Assembly (NCBI RefSeq): GCF_040183065.1
Contig: NC_091120.1
Location: 183,484,396-183,548,395 of the forward strand
From: Periplaneta americana
Taxonomy: Eukaryota > Arthropoda > Insecta > Blattodea > Blattidae
DNA length: 64,000 nucleotides
Reading direction: 5' to 3'
The notes beneath the pieces were generated by a model. It did not search any database. It saw nothing but the letters and a program-made list of their open reading frames with translations, and had not been told where the DNA came from. Each line of letters begins with the position of its first letter. The stretch's first letter is position 1. Positions 23,201-38,200 of the stretch are shown here, one piece after another. The position numbers and the translations under genes were made by a program.

Positions 23201-26200
23201 TATTATAGAAGTGTTACGTATGTGTGTTGTTAATTTGTGTGTATGTCTCAAATTGATGCCTGATGTTTGTTTTGCAATCGCAATGCCTAATTTACGGATT
23301 GTTTATGTTTGTTTACATCGCGTAAGCTAATTTAATTTTCTTTTCCATTTCTCTTTATGCTTAACTTTTTTGTGTAAAACTATAGCATACATATGTAAAA
23401 TAGGGCTAACCCCCATTGGAGATACAATGATAATAATTTGATTAGAACGAATGTAATTTTCGTTCTGCAAACGAATTGTATAATGTTATATAGAAAATTC
23501 AGTCAATGGCTTTCCCAAAACACGCTATGAAATGTTTGATATAAAACAAGCAAAAACGAGCAAAATTATGTAGAACAATTTTGTTAGAAATATCTCAATG
23601 AATAGCCATTTGAAATTAATGGTATTACTTAAGGTTCACACTTTGTACGTTAAGGATAGAACATATTATGATTCCATACATCTAAAAACAAACTATTTTG
23701 CGACCTTCAGTTTTGGACTAGTAGTTCTTAACAAGTAGAGATGGAACAATTCCTTTATAAACAAGATACTCGTATTAGTAGCCTGTAACCATGACGCGAG
23801 TTTGAATACATGTTGTCAGGGGAAGGAGTGAGCGTATAGTCTCGTTTCAGGCAACTTCGCGTCAATGGTAGCGGAAGTTTCATCTGTATTAATAAGATAG
23901 CCGTTAAACCATACCATTGTAACAGTGTTCCTGTGATTAGTGGCGCTAAAATGTTATTTCATTATCACAATTCAGTCTACTTAAAATGAAAATAATTTCT
24001 GTAAAACAGTTAAAGACATGCTTGCATGAAAAAATTAAAAAGAGTCTAATTCTTTTGGAAGACATGAAATAAAATCACTGTACTATTTTTTTTATCAGGA
24101 GGGAGGCAAAAATATTTTTATGCTCGACCATGACGAAATGTAGTAATTATACACCTGGTAGCAGTCCTTTAATGAATGTCATTAAAGTACACCTATTCAT
24201 TAAAGTTCAGATTTTCGATTATTCTCGGACAAGCAATCAAAACACAACTAGCAAACCGTCACGCAGGCTGGAAATTCAATTCTGTCGCAGAGGGTTATGT
24301 TCTGTTACTATAATAATTAGCGTTAATTGTAAATAATATTCAAATAAATTCAATTTGTCATCTCGTTTTTCAATGTCGAATTCAATTTCAAGGTTATATC
24401 AAGTTTATCTTACTAGATTATATCAAGGTCGTCGACATTCGTTGCCCTGAAAAAATCAATACCTTCGCGTCTGCGCACATCTCATAATTTACGAGATTGC
24501 ACAAGGTCAGTTTTCTCCCTAGTCACATAAGAATAACATGAATACTTACGAATAATTTCAAGTTAGAAATATGGTCGAGCATAAAAAGTTGTATGAAACT
24601 TGCCTATAATGGTAATTAAGACGCTCGTATGAAAATTATGAAACTCGCCTGCGCTCGTTTCATAACATCCTCGCGTTTTAATTACTATCATTATAGACTC
24701 GTTGCATAATGTACTATTAGTTCCAATATGATGTTAAAAGACGGATGTTTTATATCATGGTATTTACGAACAAAAGAGACTATATTACTACATAGAAACT
24801 GCTGAATAAATAACACGCAGTTTTCTGTAAGACAACTAGCGACATGTGTTTAAGGTTTCCAAACTTTGATAGAGTACCATCAGTTCAATTTCGAACCAAC
24901 CATGAGAATGATGTTGGGAAGGCTCCGAATTACAAGTCGGTAAGGTTATGGCACCGAACGTCTGAAGAAATTGTATCTGTTAACAAAGTCGTCTTAACCA
25001 TGAGTCTGTCGTTGGAATGGCTCCGAATTACAAGTCGATAAGGTCATGGCACCGAACGTCTGAAGAAATTGGATCTGTTAACAAAGTCGTCTTAACCATG
25101 AGTCTGTCGTTGGAATGGCTCCGAATTACAAGTCGATAAGGTTATGGCACCGAACGTCTGAAGAAATTGGATCTGTTAACAAAGTCGTCTTAACCATGAG
25201 TCTGTCGTTTGAATGGCTCCGAATTACAAGTCGATAAGGTTATGGCACCGAACGTCTGAAGAAATTGGATCTGTTAACAAAGTCGTCTTAACCATGAGTC
25301 TGTCGTTGGAATGGCTCCGAATTACAAGTCGATAAGGTTATGGCACCGAACGTCTGAAGAAATTGTATCTGTTAACAAAGTCGTCTTAACCATGAGACTG
25401 TCGTTGGAATGGCTCCGAATTACAAGTCGATAAGGTTATGGCACCGAACGTCTGAAGAAATTAGTTCTGTTAACAATGTTGTCTTAACCATGAGTCTGTC
25501 GTTGGAATGGCTCCGAATTACAAGTCGATAAGGTTATGGCACCGAACGTCTGAAGAAATTGTATCTGTTAACAAAGTCGTCTTAACCATGAGACTGTCGT
25601 TGTAATGGCTCCGAATTACAAGTCGATAAGGTTATGGCACCGAACGTCTGAAGAAATTGGATCTGTTAACAATGTTGTCTTAACCATGAGTCTGTCGTTG
25701 CAATGGCTCCGAATTACAAGTCGATAAGGTTATGGCACCGAACGTCTGAAGAAATTGGATCTGTTAACAAAGTCGTCTTAACCATGAATCTGTCGTTGGA
25801 ATGGCTCCTAATTACAAGTCGATAAGGTTATGGCACCGAACGTCTGAAGAAATTGTATCTGTTAACAAAGTCGTCTTAACCATGAGTCTGTCGTTGGAAT
25901 GGCTCCGAATTACAAGTCGATAAGGTTATGGCACCGAACGTCTGAAGAAATTGTATCTGTTAACAAAGTCGTCTTAACCATGAGTCTGTCGTTGGAATGG
26001 CTCCGAATTACAAGTCGATAAGGATATGGCACCGAACGTCTGAAGAAATTGTATCTGTTAACAAAGTCGTCTTAACCATGAGTCTGTCGTTGGAATGGCA
26101 CCGAATTACAAGTCGATAAGGTTATGGCACAGAACGTCTGAAGAAATTGTATCTGTTAACAAAGTCGTCTTAACCATGAGTCTGTTGTTGGAATGGCTCC

Positions 26201-29200
26201 AAATTACAAGTCGATAAGGTTATGGCACCGAACGTCTGAAGAAATTGGATCTGTTAACAAAGTCGTCTTAACCATGAGTCTGTCGTTGGAATGGCTCGGA
26301 ATTACAAGTCGATAAGGTTATGGCACCGAACGTCTGAAGAAATTGTATCTGTTAACAAAGTCGTCTTAACCATGAGTCTGTCGTTGCAATGGCTCCGAAT
26401 TACAAGTCGATAAGGTTATGGCACCGAACGTCTGAAGAAATTGTATCTGTTAACAAAGTCGTCTTAACCATGAGTCTGTCGTTGGAATGGCTCCGAATTA
26501 CAAGTCGATAAGGTTATGGCACCGAACGTCTGAAGAAATTGTATCTGTTAACAAAGTCGTCTTAACCATGAGTCTGTCGTTGGAATGGCTCCGAATTACA
26601 AGTCGATAAGGATATGGCACCGAACGTCTGAAGAAATTGTATCTGTTAACAAAGTCGTCTTAACCATGAGTTTGTCGTTGGAATGGCTCCGAATTACAAG
26701 TCGATAAGGTTATGGCACCGAACGTCTGAAGAAATTGTATCTGTTAACAAAGTCGTCTTAACCATGAGTCTGTCGTTGGAATGGCACCGAATTACAAGTC
26801 GATAAGGTTATGGCACAGAACGTCTGAAGAAATTGTATCTGTTAACAAAGTCGTCTTAACCATGAGTCTGTTGTTGGAATGGCTCCAAATTACAAGTCGA
26901 TAAGGTTATGGCACCGAACGTCTGAAGAAATTGGATCTGTTAACAAAGTCGTCTTAACCATGAGTCTGTGGTTGGAATGGCTCGGAATTACAAGTCGATA
27001 AGGTTATGGCACCGAACGTCTGAAGAAATTGTATCTGTTAACAAAGTCGTCTTAACCATGAGTCTGTCGTTGCAATGGCTCCGAATTACAAGTCGATAAG
27101 GTTATGGCACCGAACGTCTGAAGAAATTCGATCTGTTAACAATGTTGTCTTAACCATGAGTCTGTCGTTGGAATGGCTCCGAATTACAAGTCGATAAGTT
27201 TATGGCACCGCACGTCTGAAGAAATTGGATCTGTTAACAAAGCCGTCTTAACCATGAGTCTGTCGTTGGCATGGCTCCGAAATATAAGTCGATAAGGTTA
27301 TGGCACCGCACGTCTGAAGAAATTGGATCTGTTAACAAATTCGTCTTAACCATGAGTCTGTCGTTGGCATGGCTCCGAATTATAAGTCGATAAGATTATG
27401 GCACCGCACGTCTTAAAAAGTAGTAGTTGTTCACAATGTCGTTTCAACCATGGGCATGACGTTGGGAAAGCTCCGACTTACAGGTTGATAAGATTATGGC
27501 ACCGCATGTCTGAAAAACTTGGATTTGTTAACAATGTCGGTTTAACCAAGAGAATGACGTTGGCATGGCTCCTATTTACAAGTCGATAAGTTTATTGCAC
27601 CGCACGTCTGAAGAAATTGGATCTGTTAACAATGTCGTTTCAACCATGAGTCTGTCGTTGGCATGGCTGTGAATTACAAGTCGAAAAGTTTGAAGAAATT
27701 AGATCTCTAAACATGACGTAGAAGCTACAGACGTAGGTCAGACGACTGAGGCGCTTGCCTAGTTTTCCAGATTTGAGCTCGGGCGTGGGTTACATTCCTG
27801 CTTGGGCTGATTACCTCGTTGGACTTTTTGCGAGGTTTTCCCCAACCTTTAAGCAAATGTCAAGTGAACTATGGCGACACCTCAGCCTCATCTCGCTATT
27901 ACCATTCCAATCGGCGTTAAATAACTTTGTATTTGTTACAGCGCTGTCAAAATAACCAACTAAAAAGAAAGAATAACGTATACTGTTGGCCACAAGCGTG
28001 CCCTCGAAAATTGAACCTTCACATTTCCTATTATACGTGCAGGGTCTCCGAGAATCAGTGACGGGCTTTAGAGTGACTTTTATGAACAACATGAATATGA
28101 ACGTAAAATTAGTAACCCTACGCTCTATACACGCGTGCGTTATGTGCATTTCTACTCATCACGTAATTTTGAGATAAGGAAGTATAATTTATTTGATGTA
28201 AATATGAACGTTATTCACATTTCTTCTCATTCTATATTGAATTTATGACTATTTCATTCATCAATATTTGAATTCCTTTATTTTCAGTGGGGATAACGGA
28301 TGGTATTTCGAGCAAGAAAGAGTCATGTACTTGATGTATATTTTTGCTGTGAGTTTCAAATAGGAAAAATATGTTTATATATTTTACCTTAATCAGCCCA
28401 TTTGTCTGGTGGCAATTCCGTCATGCACTGCACGTTACGATATGATACATAACGGTTTCCCTAGGCTGGCCTGCTTGATAATAAAAAGAACTCACTACAA
28501 TCACATGATTATGAATTGTCACTATGACAACTTCAATCAGGAGGTGAGGTTTAACCTGGTTTGCATTGCATTTATTTGCATTCCATGGTATTCGTACATC
28601 GCTTCACAGTTAGAGTAAGGAACATATAAAAAAGTCTAAATAGTACAACAAAGTCTTCATTATAGTTATGGTCTAGTTGAAATATGAAGGGTGATTTAGA
28701 CCACACGCATTAGGATTTTTTCTCGAAAACTATATTATGCTAGTAGTTGGTCACAAAAAATTTTTGACAACCAAAACCTATGTAAAGAATCGATTGGTGG
28801 TAGTACCATTTGCCGTAACAAACTGAAAGTAGGGGTACCTGTGGTCAACTTCGAAATTTCAAATGAGAACATAGGTCATTGAAGGTACTATTGGAAACTA
28901 CATTTAAAAAGATACAACTTTTACTCGAGTTTTTTTTTTTCCAATTTTTATTGTTTACTCACAAAGCAACAAAAATTTTGTTTCTTCTCAGAAAATGTGT
29001 ATGTACTACGCGACCAAGGCGGGACCCGTCGTGGCAGAATGAGGAACTCCGTGCTCGCTGCGTATGTTTACTGCTAGAGTGTAGTCACATCCAGTACCTA
29101 GCGTTTCAATCTGATCGCAGTGCCGCGTGTAGGAAGACGTGTGTTTCGTAGCCAAGTGCGGAGCATTATTTATAATGCCATAAAGTTTTGTGATGAAGAA

Positions 29201-32200
29201 AAGACAACTGGTTTATTCCTACCTCTATCGAAGACAATACAGCGTGCTGCAGCTATTGTGAAGTTAAATAAGGAAGCAATTAGTAGAATAAGAAAGGAAG
29301 GTAAAGAATGTGAGGAGAAGGGTGTAGAAATATTGACACCGAATTAAGTTAGAGACCTCCTGCAAATAAGGCTGCATTAGACGACATGGACAAATCTATC
29401 ATAAGATGAGAAGTTCATAAATATTATAGTCTCTACAAAGAGCTTCCAACATTAGGAAAGTTGCATAAATTTTGTAATGAGAGAGAGAGAGAGAGATAGG
29501 TTTTAAAGGATGCAAGGCAACTTTACGAAAACTCATACCATTCATGGGGTTTTGCATTCAAAAAATGTAAAGATAAAAGGAAATATATAATAGAACGCTC
29601 TGATATATTTACAAGAACGAAATAAGGTTCCATACTCATTGCACTGTCCACAAATGTTGGCAAGACGTAAACGTATCAGAAGTTTATACTAATAGCAGTG
29701 CAGGTCAACGACTTATAGTAGCCCATGGTGGTGGTAGTGATGGTTTTATATTGGATGCATTCCTCATATATGACGCCGGAGTCCGGCCACTTTAAAATGC
29801 TAAGGTAAGAAATGTATATCAAATGAAATATTATATAAAATACAGTACCTACTTTAGTTTACGTTACTTTCGATTCATGTTCCCTCCTTTACGAACACCG
29901 ATTTTATTATGTGTTTTCTGAGTAGATTCCTATGTGTGCAAGCTTATGATAAAATAAAACTAAACAACAAAGTTAATTATATATACGAACATATAACATA
30001 AAGCGTGTTAATAATAATGAAAGAAGAGCGCAGTTCAGCATGTGCTTCATTTTGCATCTGATGCGGACTTTACAACACGGCCTGTATTGTGAAGAGAATC
30101 GCAGGGCCACCAAACAAAACGGTTCCCGCCTTGGACGCGTAGTACGTCCTGTACCGGTTGTAGGTACAGCGTAATTGTAAATGCTGCAGGTCTTGAAACC
30201 AAGTCACTTTCCACCGTCTTATTTTGCATAGAAACAGTGAATTTTGTTTATTCGTTCATATCACGTCGTCTCTCTTTGGGTTTGTTATTTGGAAAATTCC
30301 ATTAACAAATGAAGAAGCATTCGACATGTTAATGATACTTGAAGAATGCCATTGGAATTGCAGAGAAGGAGCACATATTTACGCAGAGAGCAATACATTG
30401 CGCGCCCATCATTTTTCCGTTTTCCAGCCTTTTGCAAAGCGTGTGCGTACAAACGGCGTGGTGCAACCGAAACACAACAGGGGTGAGCCTATCAGACGAC
30501 CTGCGAGGAATGAGAAAGAAGCTGCCGATATCCTCATTGCGGCGATAGTTAATACTCATGACTCCACAAGAGGGAGTACCCGTGACTCAGGATTGCACAA
30601 TGGTACAGCGTTTACAATTTTCAAAGACAACAAATTTCATCCATACCATATTCATCTCCATCAGGAACTTGGGGGACACGACTTCCAGACTCGTGTTGAT
30701 TTCTGCAACTGGCTTCTCGACGCGGACCGTGATTTCGAGCTCAGAATTCTGTGGACAGATGAGGAACTTTCAAAGTTAATGGTCAGATGAAACTGTACAA
30801 TTCCCATTACTAGTCTCCAGTTAATCCACACTGGCTACGTGAAGTGGACTACCAGCACGTGTGGAGACTCAACACCACCTCCTCGGACACCGAATCGTAG
30901 AACCATACTTTTTTATAGGAGAGCTTGAATGGTAGAATGTACGCACGCTTCCTCCGAAATATTTTGCACCAGTTGCTTCATGAGGCTTTCCTTGTGCTTC
31001 AGTTAATGTTGTGGCTTCAGCAGGACGGCTGTCAGGCTCACTTTTCACATAGGGTTCGGCGAGTTGTTAACCGGTTATTTCCCCTAAGGTGAATTGGACG
31101 AGGAGGACCAGTAGCTTGACTGGCCCGATCTCCTGACTTCGCTCCAAATGACTTCTACTTGTGGGGGAGAATTAAAGACATGGTCTCTCAGGTGCGTCGA
31201 GCAACTAGAGAGACATGAAACAAAAAATTATAGGAGCCTGTGTGTCTCTCTCAGGTGTGCAGAAATGCTGCGTGAAATCACGGATATTAGGAAATCAGAA
31301 CGTTGTTTAGCACAGGGTGGCGGATATTTTGAACAGTTACTATAAAGAGTGTACATACATTAACAACGTACAGTATTTCTCAGAAGATATCATGTTTGTT
31401 GCTTTGTGGGTAAACAGAAAAATTAGAATAGAAAAAAAGACAGTTTTAGTAAAAGTTGTTTCTTTTTAAAAGTAGTTTCCAATGATACCTTCAAAGACCC
31501 ATGTTCTCAATTTCAATTTCGAAATTGACCACAGCTACCTGTTACGGGAAGTGGCACTACTACCAATAGATTACTTGCATATGGTTTGGTTATCAAAATT
31601 TTTATGAACAACCAGTATCATATAGCTTTCGAGAAAAAAGGCTGATCCGGGTATTATGAAACATCCGGTATATATAAGAGTCTTACAGTATACTAGTGCA
31701 ACACAAGGGGTTACTGTCGATACTTAATACGATACAGAAATATGCATGCAGCATTGTTGAATATCATAACTTCACCTTCAGAATAGAAGGCATGAAAACT
31801 TAGGTAGTCCTATTCCTTTAATTTTGTTCTAAATAATGTTACGTTTTGAGTTTGATTAGGCCTATTTACTGCCATATAACGCACTACTTTCGATAGCACG
31901 ATAGATTTGTCGATGGAGTATACAAGTCATTTTTTCACGAGTATTTACGATATGAACTGCATTAGATGCAATGTTTTGACGATTACATACGGGGAAGTTC
32001 ATTAATGGAAAATATATTGAAGAGCCATAGGCATTATTTGTAGTTTTTTTAATGGTTCTACACGATTTTCTAGATTCGGTACCTACTATTATTTTTATTA
32101 CTCTTTCTTGTAGTAGGAATATACTCTTACTATATGTAGAATTTTCACAGATTATTCCAAAACTCATTACCGGTGGAAGTATGCAAAGTAGGCCTATATT

Positions 32201-35200
32201 GTTTTTAAGGTATATATATATATATATATATATATAAGTATATATGTATATTTACATATATATTATATCTTGCACAGATCTAGTAGCAAAACACTCGGAC
32301 TCGGTAGCTGGCCTTCTATGCTCGAGGTTGCGGGTTCTATTCCGGCCCAAATCGATGGCATTTAAGTGTGTTTAAATGCTACAGGCTCATGTCAGTAGAG
32401 TTACTGCCATGTAAAATAACTGCGGGACAAAATTCCGGCATACCGGCGATGCTGATATAACCTCTGCAGTTGCGAGCGTCGTTAAATAAACCAGAATTTT
32501 AAAAAATAGCTAAACATGGTGAATTTAGGTTGGGGATAATTTCTTTAATACGACTTTTTAAATTTAACATCATATCGATTTGTGAGCCAAGACGTTTAGT
32601 TGTTTCAATTAGGGACCTATTTTTAATATTATTGAGCTTGAAATTTACGAGGTTGAATTTGGTCCGGATTTAAATTGGATTATGTTAGTTCTGTAACAAT
32701 TTTATACTAATTTATTGGCTGAGAAGCAATCACATATTTTGAGAAGAATTGCCTCTGTTGAAAATTGGAGTGTGTTAGATATATTGGCTGTAATTACTAC
32801 ACTTGTATCACCTACAAATAATATGGGATGACCTACATTACATCTTTTATTAGAGGGGGCAAGATCTTTTTATGAACAGTAGGGTACCTAAAATTGATTC
32901 TTGTGGAATTCCATTATTAATAGTTCCAAAGAGTTCAATTTCCACTTTGCAATTCCCGCTCCGGCCACCACAATTTCCTTCACGTCTGGCCGGAGATCGA
33001 ACCGGCCGCTTGGATGGAAGACCAGCGCGCTAATTTCTTCACCTTAAATACGATTTTGTTCCCATCATGCATGAAAATTGTATAAGTTATCGTTGCATGT
33101 TGACGTCATCACATATGGTACTTTTATTTTTCCAGCATACATGCTCGCAGATCAAGGCTACGATGTGTGGATGCCCAACCTACGTGGTAATGAGTACTCA
33201 ACGATGTACACTCCTCAGAGAGACCCTCGGACAAAAGAGTTCTGGGATTTCAGGTAACACCTACAGCTCTTTCAGTTGACTCAGGAACAAAATGTATTTT
33301 TTTTCATGGTTCAGCTTATGCTTGCTCCCCGTCCGTTCATCGTCTCCTTTGTTTTCGCACATATTTTGATTCTTTGGTATCGATTACCCATTACTTTACA
33401 GTAGTTTATCAACTCTATTCCGATCTCCTTTGTGTTTACACCATAAGTTATAGACTTATTTTACACCAATTTATTCTCAGCCGTCTGTCCACGAGTACAT
33501 TTAATTAATCTTCCATACATCCAATCGAATAGAACCATATTTTCGTTTACCAATTCATTATCCAAGCTTGCTCTTCCATCCATAAAGAGAACTAGCCAGC
33601 CATTCAAATATTCACCCATCCAACCGCCAACACGTTTATACAACCATTCATCCGCCAATTCACTCATCTATCAGCACACCTACCCACTCACCAACATGCC
33701 CATCCATTAATCCATCCATCCATCCCTTCGTCCATCCATCCACCAAATACACATTTATCCAAAAATTCAACAATATACCCAAACATCTACCAATCCTCCG
33801 AATGTCCTTCATCAACCTGTCCATTGATATATCTATCCATCCGCCCAATTATTATTCCAGCCATACAATCATCCCTCCTCTAATTCAAACACTTAACCAT
33901 CAATAAATTTACCGAACCATTCTCCTGCCAAACGACCACCTACATAACTCTTGACCAATCCATCAAAGTATCGAGAGGAGAATTTTTGAGGAAAGAGAAA
34001 ATACCGAGAGAACAGAAAATGACGAAAGAAGAGAAGGTAACGGGGGGAAAAGGAAATAACAGAAGAAGAAAAAATAACGAGAGAAGAGAAACTGATGAAA
34101 GAAGAGGAAATTATGAAGGAATACGAAGTGCGAAGCAAAAGAAACTTACGAAAGAAGAAAAAATGAAAAAGAACAGAAAATAACGAAAGAGAAAGCGATG
34201 AGAGAAAAGAAAGTGACGTGAGAAGATAAAATGATGAAAGAAGAAAAATGACGAAGGAAGAGAAAATTTCGAAACAAAGAAAATAACGAGAGAGGATAAA
34301 TTGGCGGAAAAAGAGAAACTGACGAAAGAAGAGGAAATTATGAAGGAATACGAAGTTGCGAAGCAAAAGAAATTTACAAAAGAAGAAAAAATGACTAAAG
34401 AATAGAAAATGATGAAAGAAGAGAAAATGACGAAGGAAGAGAAAATTTCGAAAGAAAGAAAGGAGGAGAAATTGGCGGAAAAAGAGAAAATGACGAAAGA
34501 AGAGAAAATAACGTAGTTTCCTTGATTTTCTGGACAGTTCACAATATGTTCCGCACCAAAAAGAAATAGTGTTCCTAACATGGGGAGCTCCATATTCGGC
34601 ATAACACAACTTCCTCATATTAGGAACAGACTACAGTACGTTTGCAATTACTTATATTTCTCATTTGTATAATATCCACAAATTAAATAACACATGGGAT
34701 GAAAGCCCAACTGAAATTGATTCTATTATAATATTCAGATAATTACTTAAGCTTATATTTCTTCTATAATGAGTAAATGTGTGAAAGAGTTGAAAACTTC
34801 TGGCACAAACACAAACACAAACATAAACATAAACAGCAGACTGGCGCGAAGAAGGTAACGCTACGTGTGTTGGAATTTACAACTACAACACTTTCAAATA
34901 TTTATCTTAAAGTAGTATTCATCACCGTTAGGCTACAGCACTTCCTTAGCATACATTTCACATCTCCCCATATTAGGAACACTCCCCATATTCGGCTCAC
35001 TTCCAAGATTCAAACATGATTTTAAGTCAAATTGCAGCTTAATTATTTTAATTTAATAAGTTTGTATTGAAATCGTCTTAGATAACAGTATAGTCGTAAT
35101 GAACCATTACGTAAGCAAAAGTGTTTCAAAATCACATAATAAACTTTTTATTGCTTGCATCGACTTCAATAAATAGAAATTCTGGATGTTCTTAGAATTC

Positions 35201-38200
35201 ATTTGAAGACTGGTGAACAATTTTAAATGGTAAGTCCGATTGCACAAATACCGCAACACCACCTGCACGTTTACAGACATGATTATTTCTACAGAGGGCG
35301 TAATTATCTAAACTACAAGAGAATATGTTAGGAAAGACATTAACCACGTTTCAGAGATGAGAATAGCGTGAAAGGACAAGGGTAAAAAATAGATTGAATC
35401 TCAATGAAATGACAGAGAAAGCTTTGCGCACTTAAGTGGGCAACTTTTAAACTGTTAGGATGGAAGAGAAGAACATTTTTAACAAGCACGTGTTGAATGC
35501 TATAACACTGGTTATAATCCTGTAACACACTTTGTATATAAACATAGTAATGTACAGAGACATCATTTTATTTTTACTGACATTTTTAATATTAACTTGC
35601 CCATACCTCTGGATCAACGCCGTTTGCTACCCCCTTCCACGACTAGAGTTCCATGATTCTGGCGTAATATACAAACAAATCACTTTACTAGGTATAGGAG
35701 GGAAGAAAAGTAGTTCATCCATTTACGTAAACTAGAAAATATTGCGCTTTTGAGTTTGATCATTTTCATTAGGTTTTTGTTTAATCAAAATACAGTACAG
35801 TATTAACAATGAGTGTTTTTACTCACGAACTGAGCTGTCCATGTGGGCGTATTCATTATGCAGTGTATATTATACTGTCTACAGCACATTAGCGTACAAT
35901 ATAGAGAATGAAGTTAAATTGAAAAATAATCATAATATGGATATTTAAACACATTTTTTAAAATGGTAGCCGTTCATTTCGATACAGGCTTCAATTCTTT
36001 TGTGCATATTATCGCACTATAGACTATTGTACCTAATCCCAATTACAAGGTTCGTACTTCATATCAGTAACTCATGTTGAAATAATTCTGTACCTACTCT
36101 ATAAAAGAGTACCTTACGTACTGTAAATTTAATCTTCACTTCTGCCCGATCCAAAAAGATAAAATTACTCACACATACTATGTACTGTCCGTCCAAGTGG
36201 TTATATCGTAGTGTCGTAGAAAGGGGAGAAATCACGTGAGAGTTAATTAGCTACTTAACGAGGCCCTTTAATTTAAGTTATTTTAAACAGTTCTATAGTA
36301 TTACTTAAACGTCCAATTCCTAACAGAAATTAATGTTCTCAGAAAAGAGCTAAGACAGCCCGGCCACTAGCTGGCGAATAAAAGCTGGTGGGGGAAACCG
36401 GGATACGACGTAGGCAAACGGACGACAGTACCTGTGCGAAAATGATTCAATATTGAAAGCTCTTTCGTCACTGGAAAACGCGAACATATTTTGGAACGTA
36501 CTGTTTACTACGACCGTAAGGCTACTATGACTGTATATGCGGTCTTGGATCTGTGTGGAGGACGGTTGAACTTCATTAGTGGAAGGGGTGGGAATGAAGT
36601 ACATTAAAAAAATTAGGTACAATAAAAATTGAAGTAAAAATAAAATGATGTCCCCGTACAATGTACAAGTGGTTTAATATTTTAAATTGGATTCACACTA
36701 CAGAAGAAACATAATCCAGAGGACCGTGCCGCCTAGGTTTGTTGTGATTCAAGCTGTATGAGGACAGTACATACTTAGAAAGAATTAATTTATTTTGTAA
36801 TGCAAACTTCGCTTTCCTTTTCTCTGAAAAGAACAACTTTGCCTTATTTACGCTTTTAATACTTTTTATCCGTTGTTAGGTCCTACAAGATTCAAAAACT
36901 CATAGGTATGCTGTAATTTTCTAATTACGAAGTAAAGAAAAAAAATCATCCATTTTGAATCTTGCGTACACTACTTTTAATACTTGAATATAATTAATTG
37001 ATTAACTAGCGGACTTACTCGTGTTAATTATGTAAGATTTGTGCGGTTTAGAGCTGTTTCAGTGCTTCACGCACCATCCTCAAAGCCTACTAAATCACGG
37101 CGTCATCTCGAACTTCTCTGCCTGTTATGTGGGTGTGTTTGATTGTTGAAAGGCGTTGAAGAGTGGAGTCAAATAGTGTGTGTATACTGAAATTGATCTG
37201 TGTGTTGAGAATTTGATCGGGGTGTGTTTCAGTGTGTTTGTATATTTCGTACTGTTCTAGTGTGTTGAGTTTTTGGTTCTTGGGTTGTATGTGTAGGATT
37301 TCCATGTCCGCATTTGTGTTATTGTATGTATGGTTAGCATTAAAAATAGATAGGTTAAAACATACAAATCTGAGTCCTACTTAAAGACGTATTATTATTA
37401 TTGATTACAGTTTCAAACAACTCACTGACGTCATATTTATGTGTGAATTGTATCGACTACCAATTGCATTGCTGTCTTAAGACTAGACCCCACTGAATGG
37501 GGAAGCGATTATGAAGACGTTAACGGGACGAATAAAATTAACTACAATAAAAATGTTATTTCAAATTCAAAACATTCTTCAGTCCCAACTATGCTCAGCA
37601 ACCATGAACGCTTAACGCTTAACGCTTAACTATTTTATGCAATTACACGGATTCGATGTTTTCTCTACTTTATTTTGTGTTTGTCATGCATTTATAAAAT
37701 GTTCTAATTACGTTCATATATTTCTCGCTGTCTACTTAAGGACGATGATATAATCCATTTTTTTTAACTATAACGACTCGACCTACAGTCTCTTGATCAC
37801 AACTCGATACATCCACTTCGGGATCCATCTACTTATTTGCTCAACTTGTGTCACAGCCGTGGCGAAAAGGCCATGGTGCGCCGAGCCACTGTGTAAGCTG
37901 CAACGTGCATAGCACCTATGGAGGGAGGCGGACAACCGAAGGGGAAGTTAATGTTTAGGACGTGTAACGAAGAAAGAAATGAACAAGAAAACATAGGACA
38001 CATTATCACAACCTAAAATTAATTGTCTTCAGAATGTCTCTGCGACAAAGTTTCAAAATCAGGAATTATGTCACTTACTGCCAATCGTAGTTGATCACGA
38101 AGGTATTTGTCTGTCAGTCGTGATCTAAATTTGATTTGTACTATTTTCATTGTTGAAAATAATTTTTCACAAACGTAAGTTACAGCGAACATGGCTTCAA

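Larger units (their letters stand above)
28684..31672 (+). mobile_element. 3-kb inverted-repeat element with remnants of two transposases
   Basis: About 240 bp at each end are inverted copies at roughly three-quarters identity by eye (left 28684-28925, right 31435-31672). Shared landmarks include TTTTTTCTCGAAA, GGAAACTAC and GTGGTCAA...TTCGAAATT. Inside lie, in the same orientation, a DDE_3 transposase remnant (29120-29790) and a different helix-turn-helix (DUF4817-like) plus DDE transposase remnant (30224-31345). This implies either a composite element or nesting of one family in another. Confidence 0.75.

Noticed and set aside
24897-27715. Regular direct repeats considered as a CRISPR array
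   Set aside because: Units are contiguous 98-bp monomers with no variable spacers, in a eukaryotic intron. This is a satellite.
33893-34618. 241-codon minus-strand open frame rich in Phe and Ser
   Set aside because: It runs through the polypurine tract. The long frame comes from repeat composition and no domain is visible.
36350-36661. 103-codon minus-strand frame
   Set aside because: Lies in a family 1 transposon, starts in its terminal repeat, and is not kept open in the other copies.
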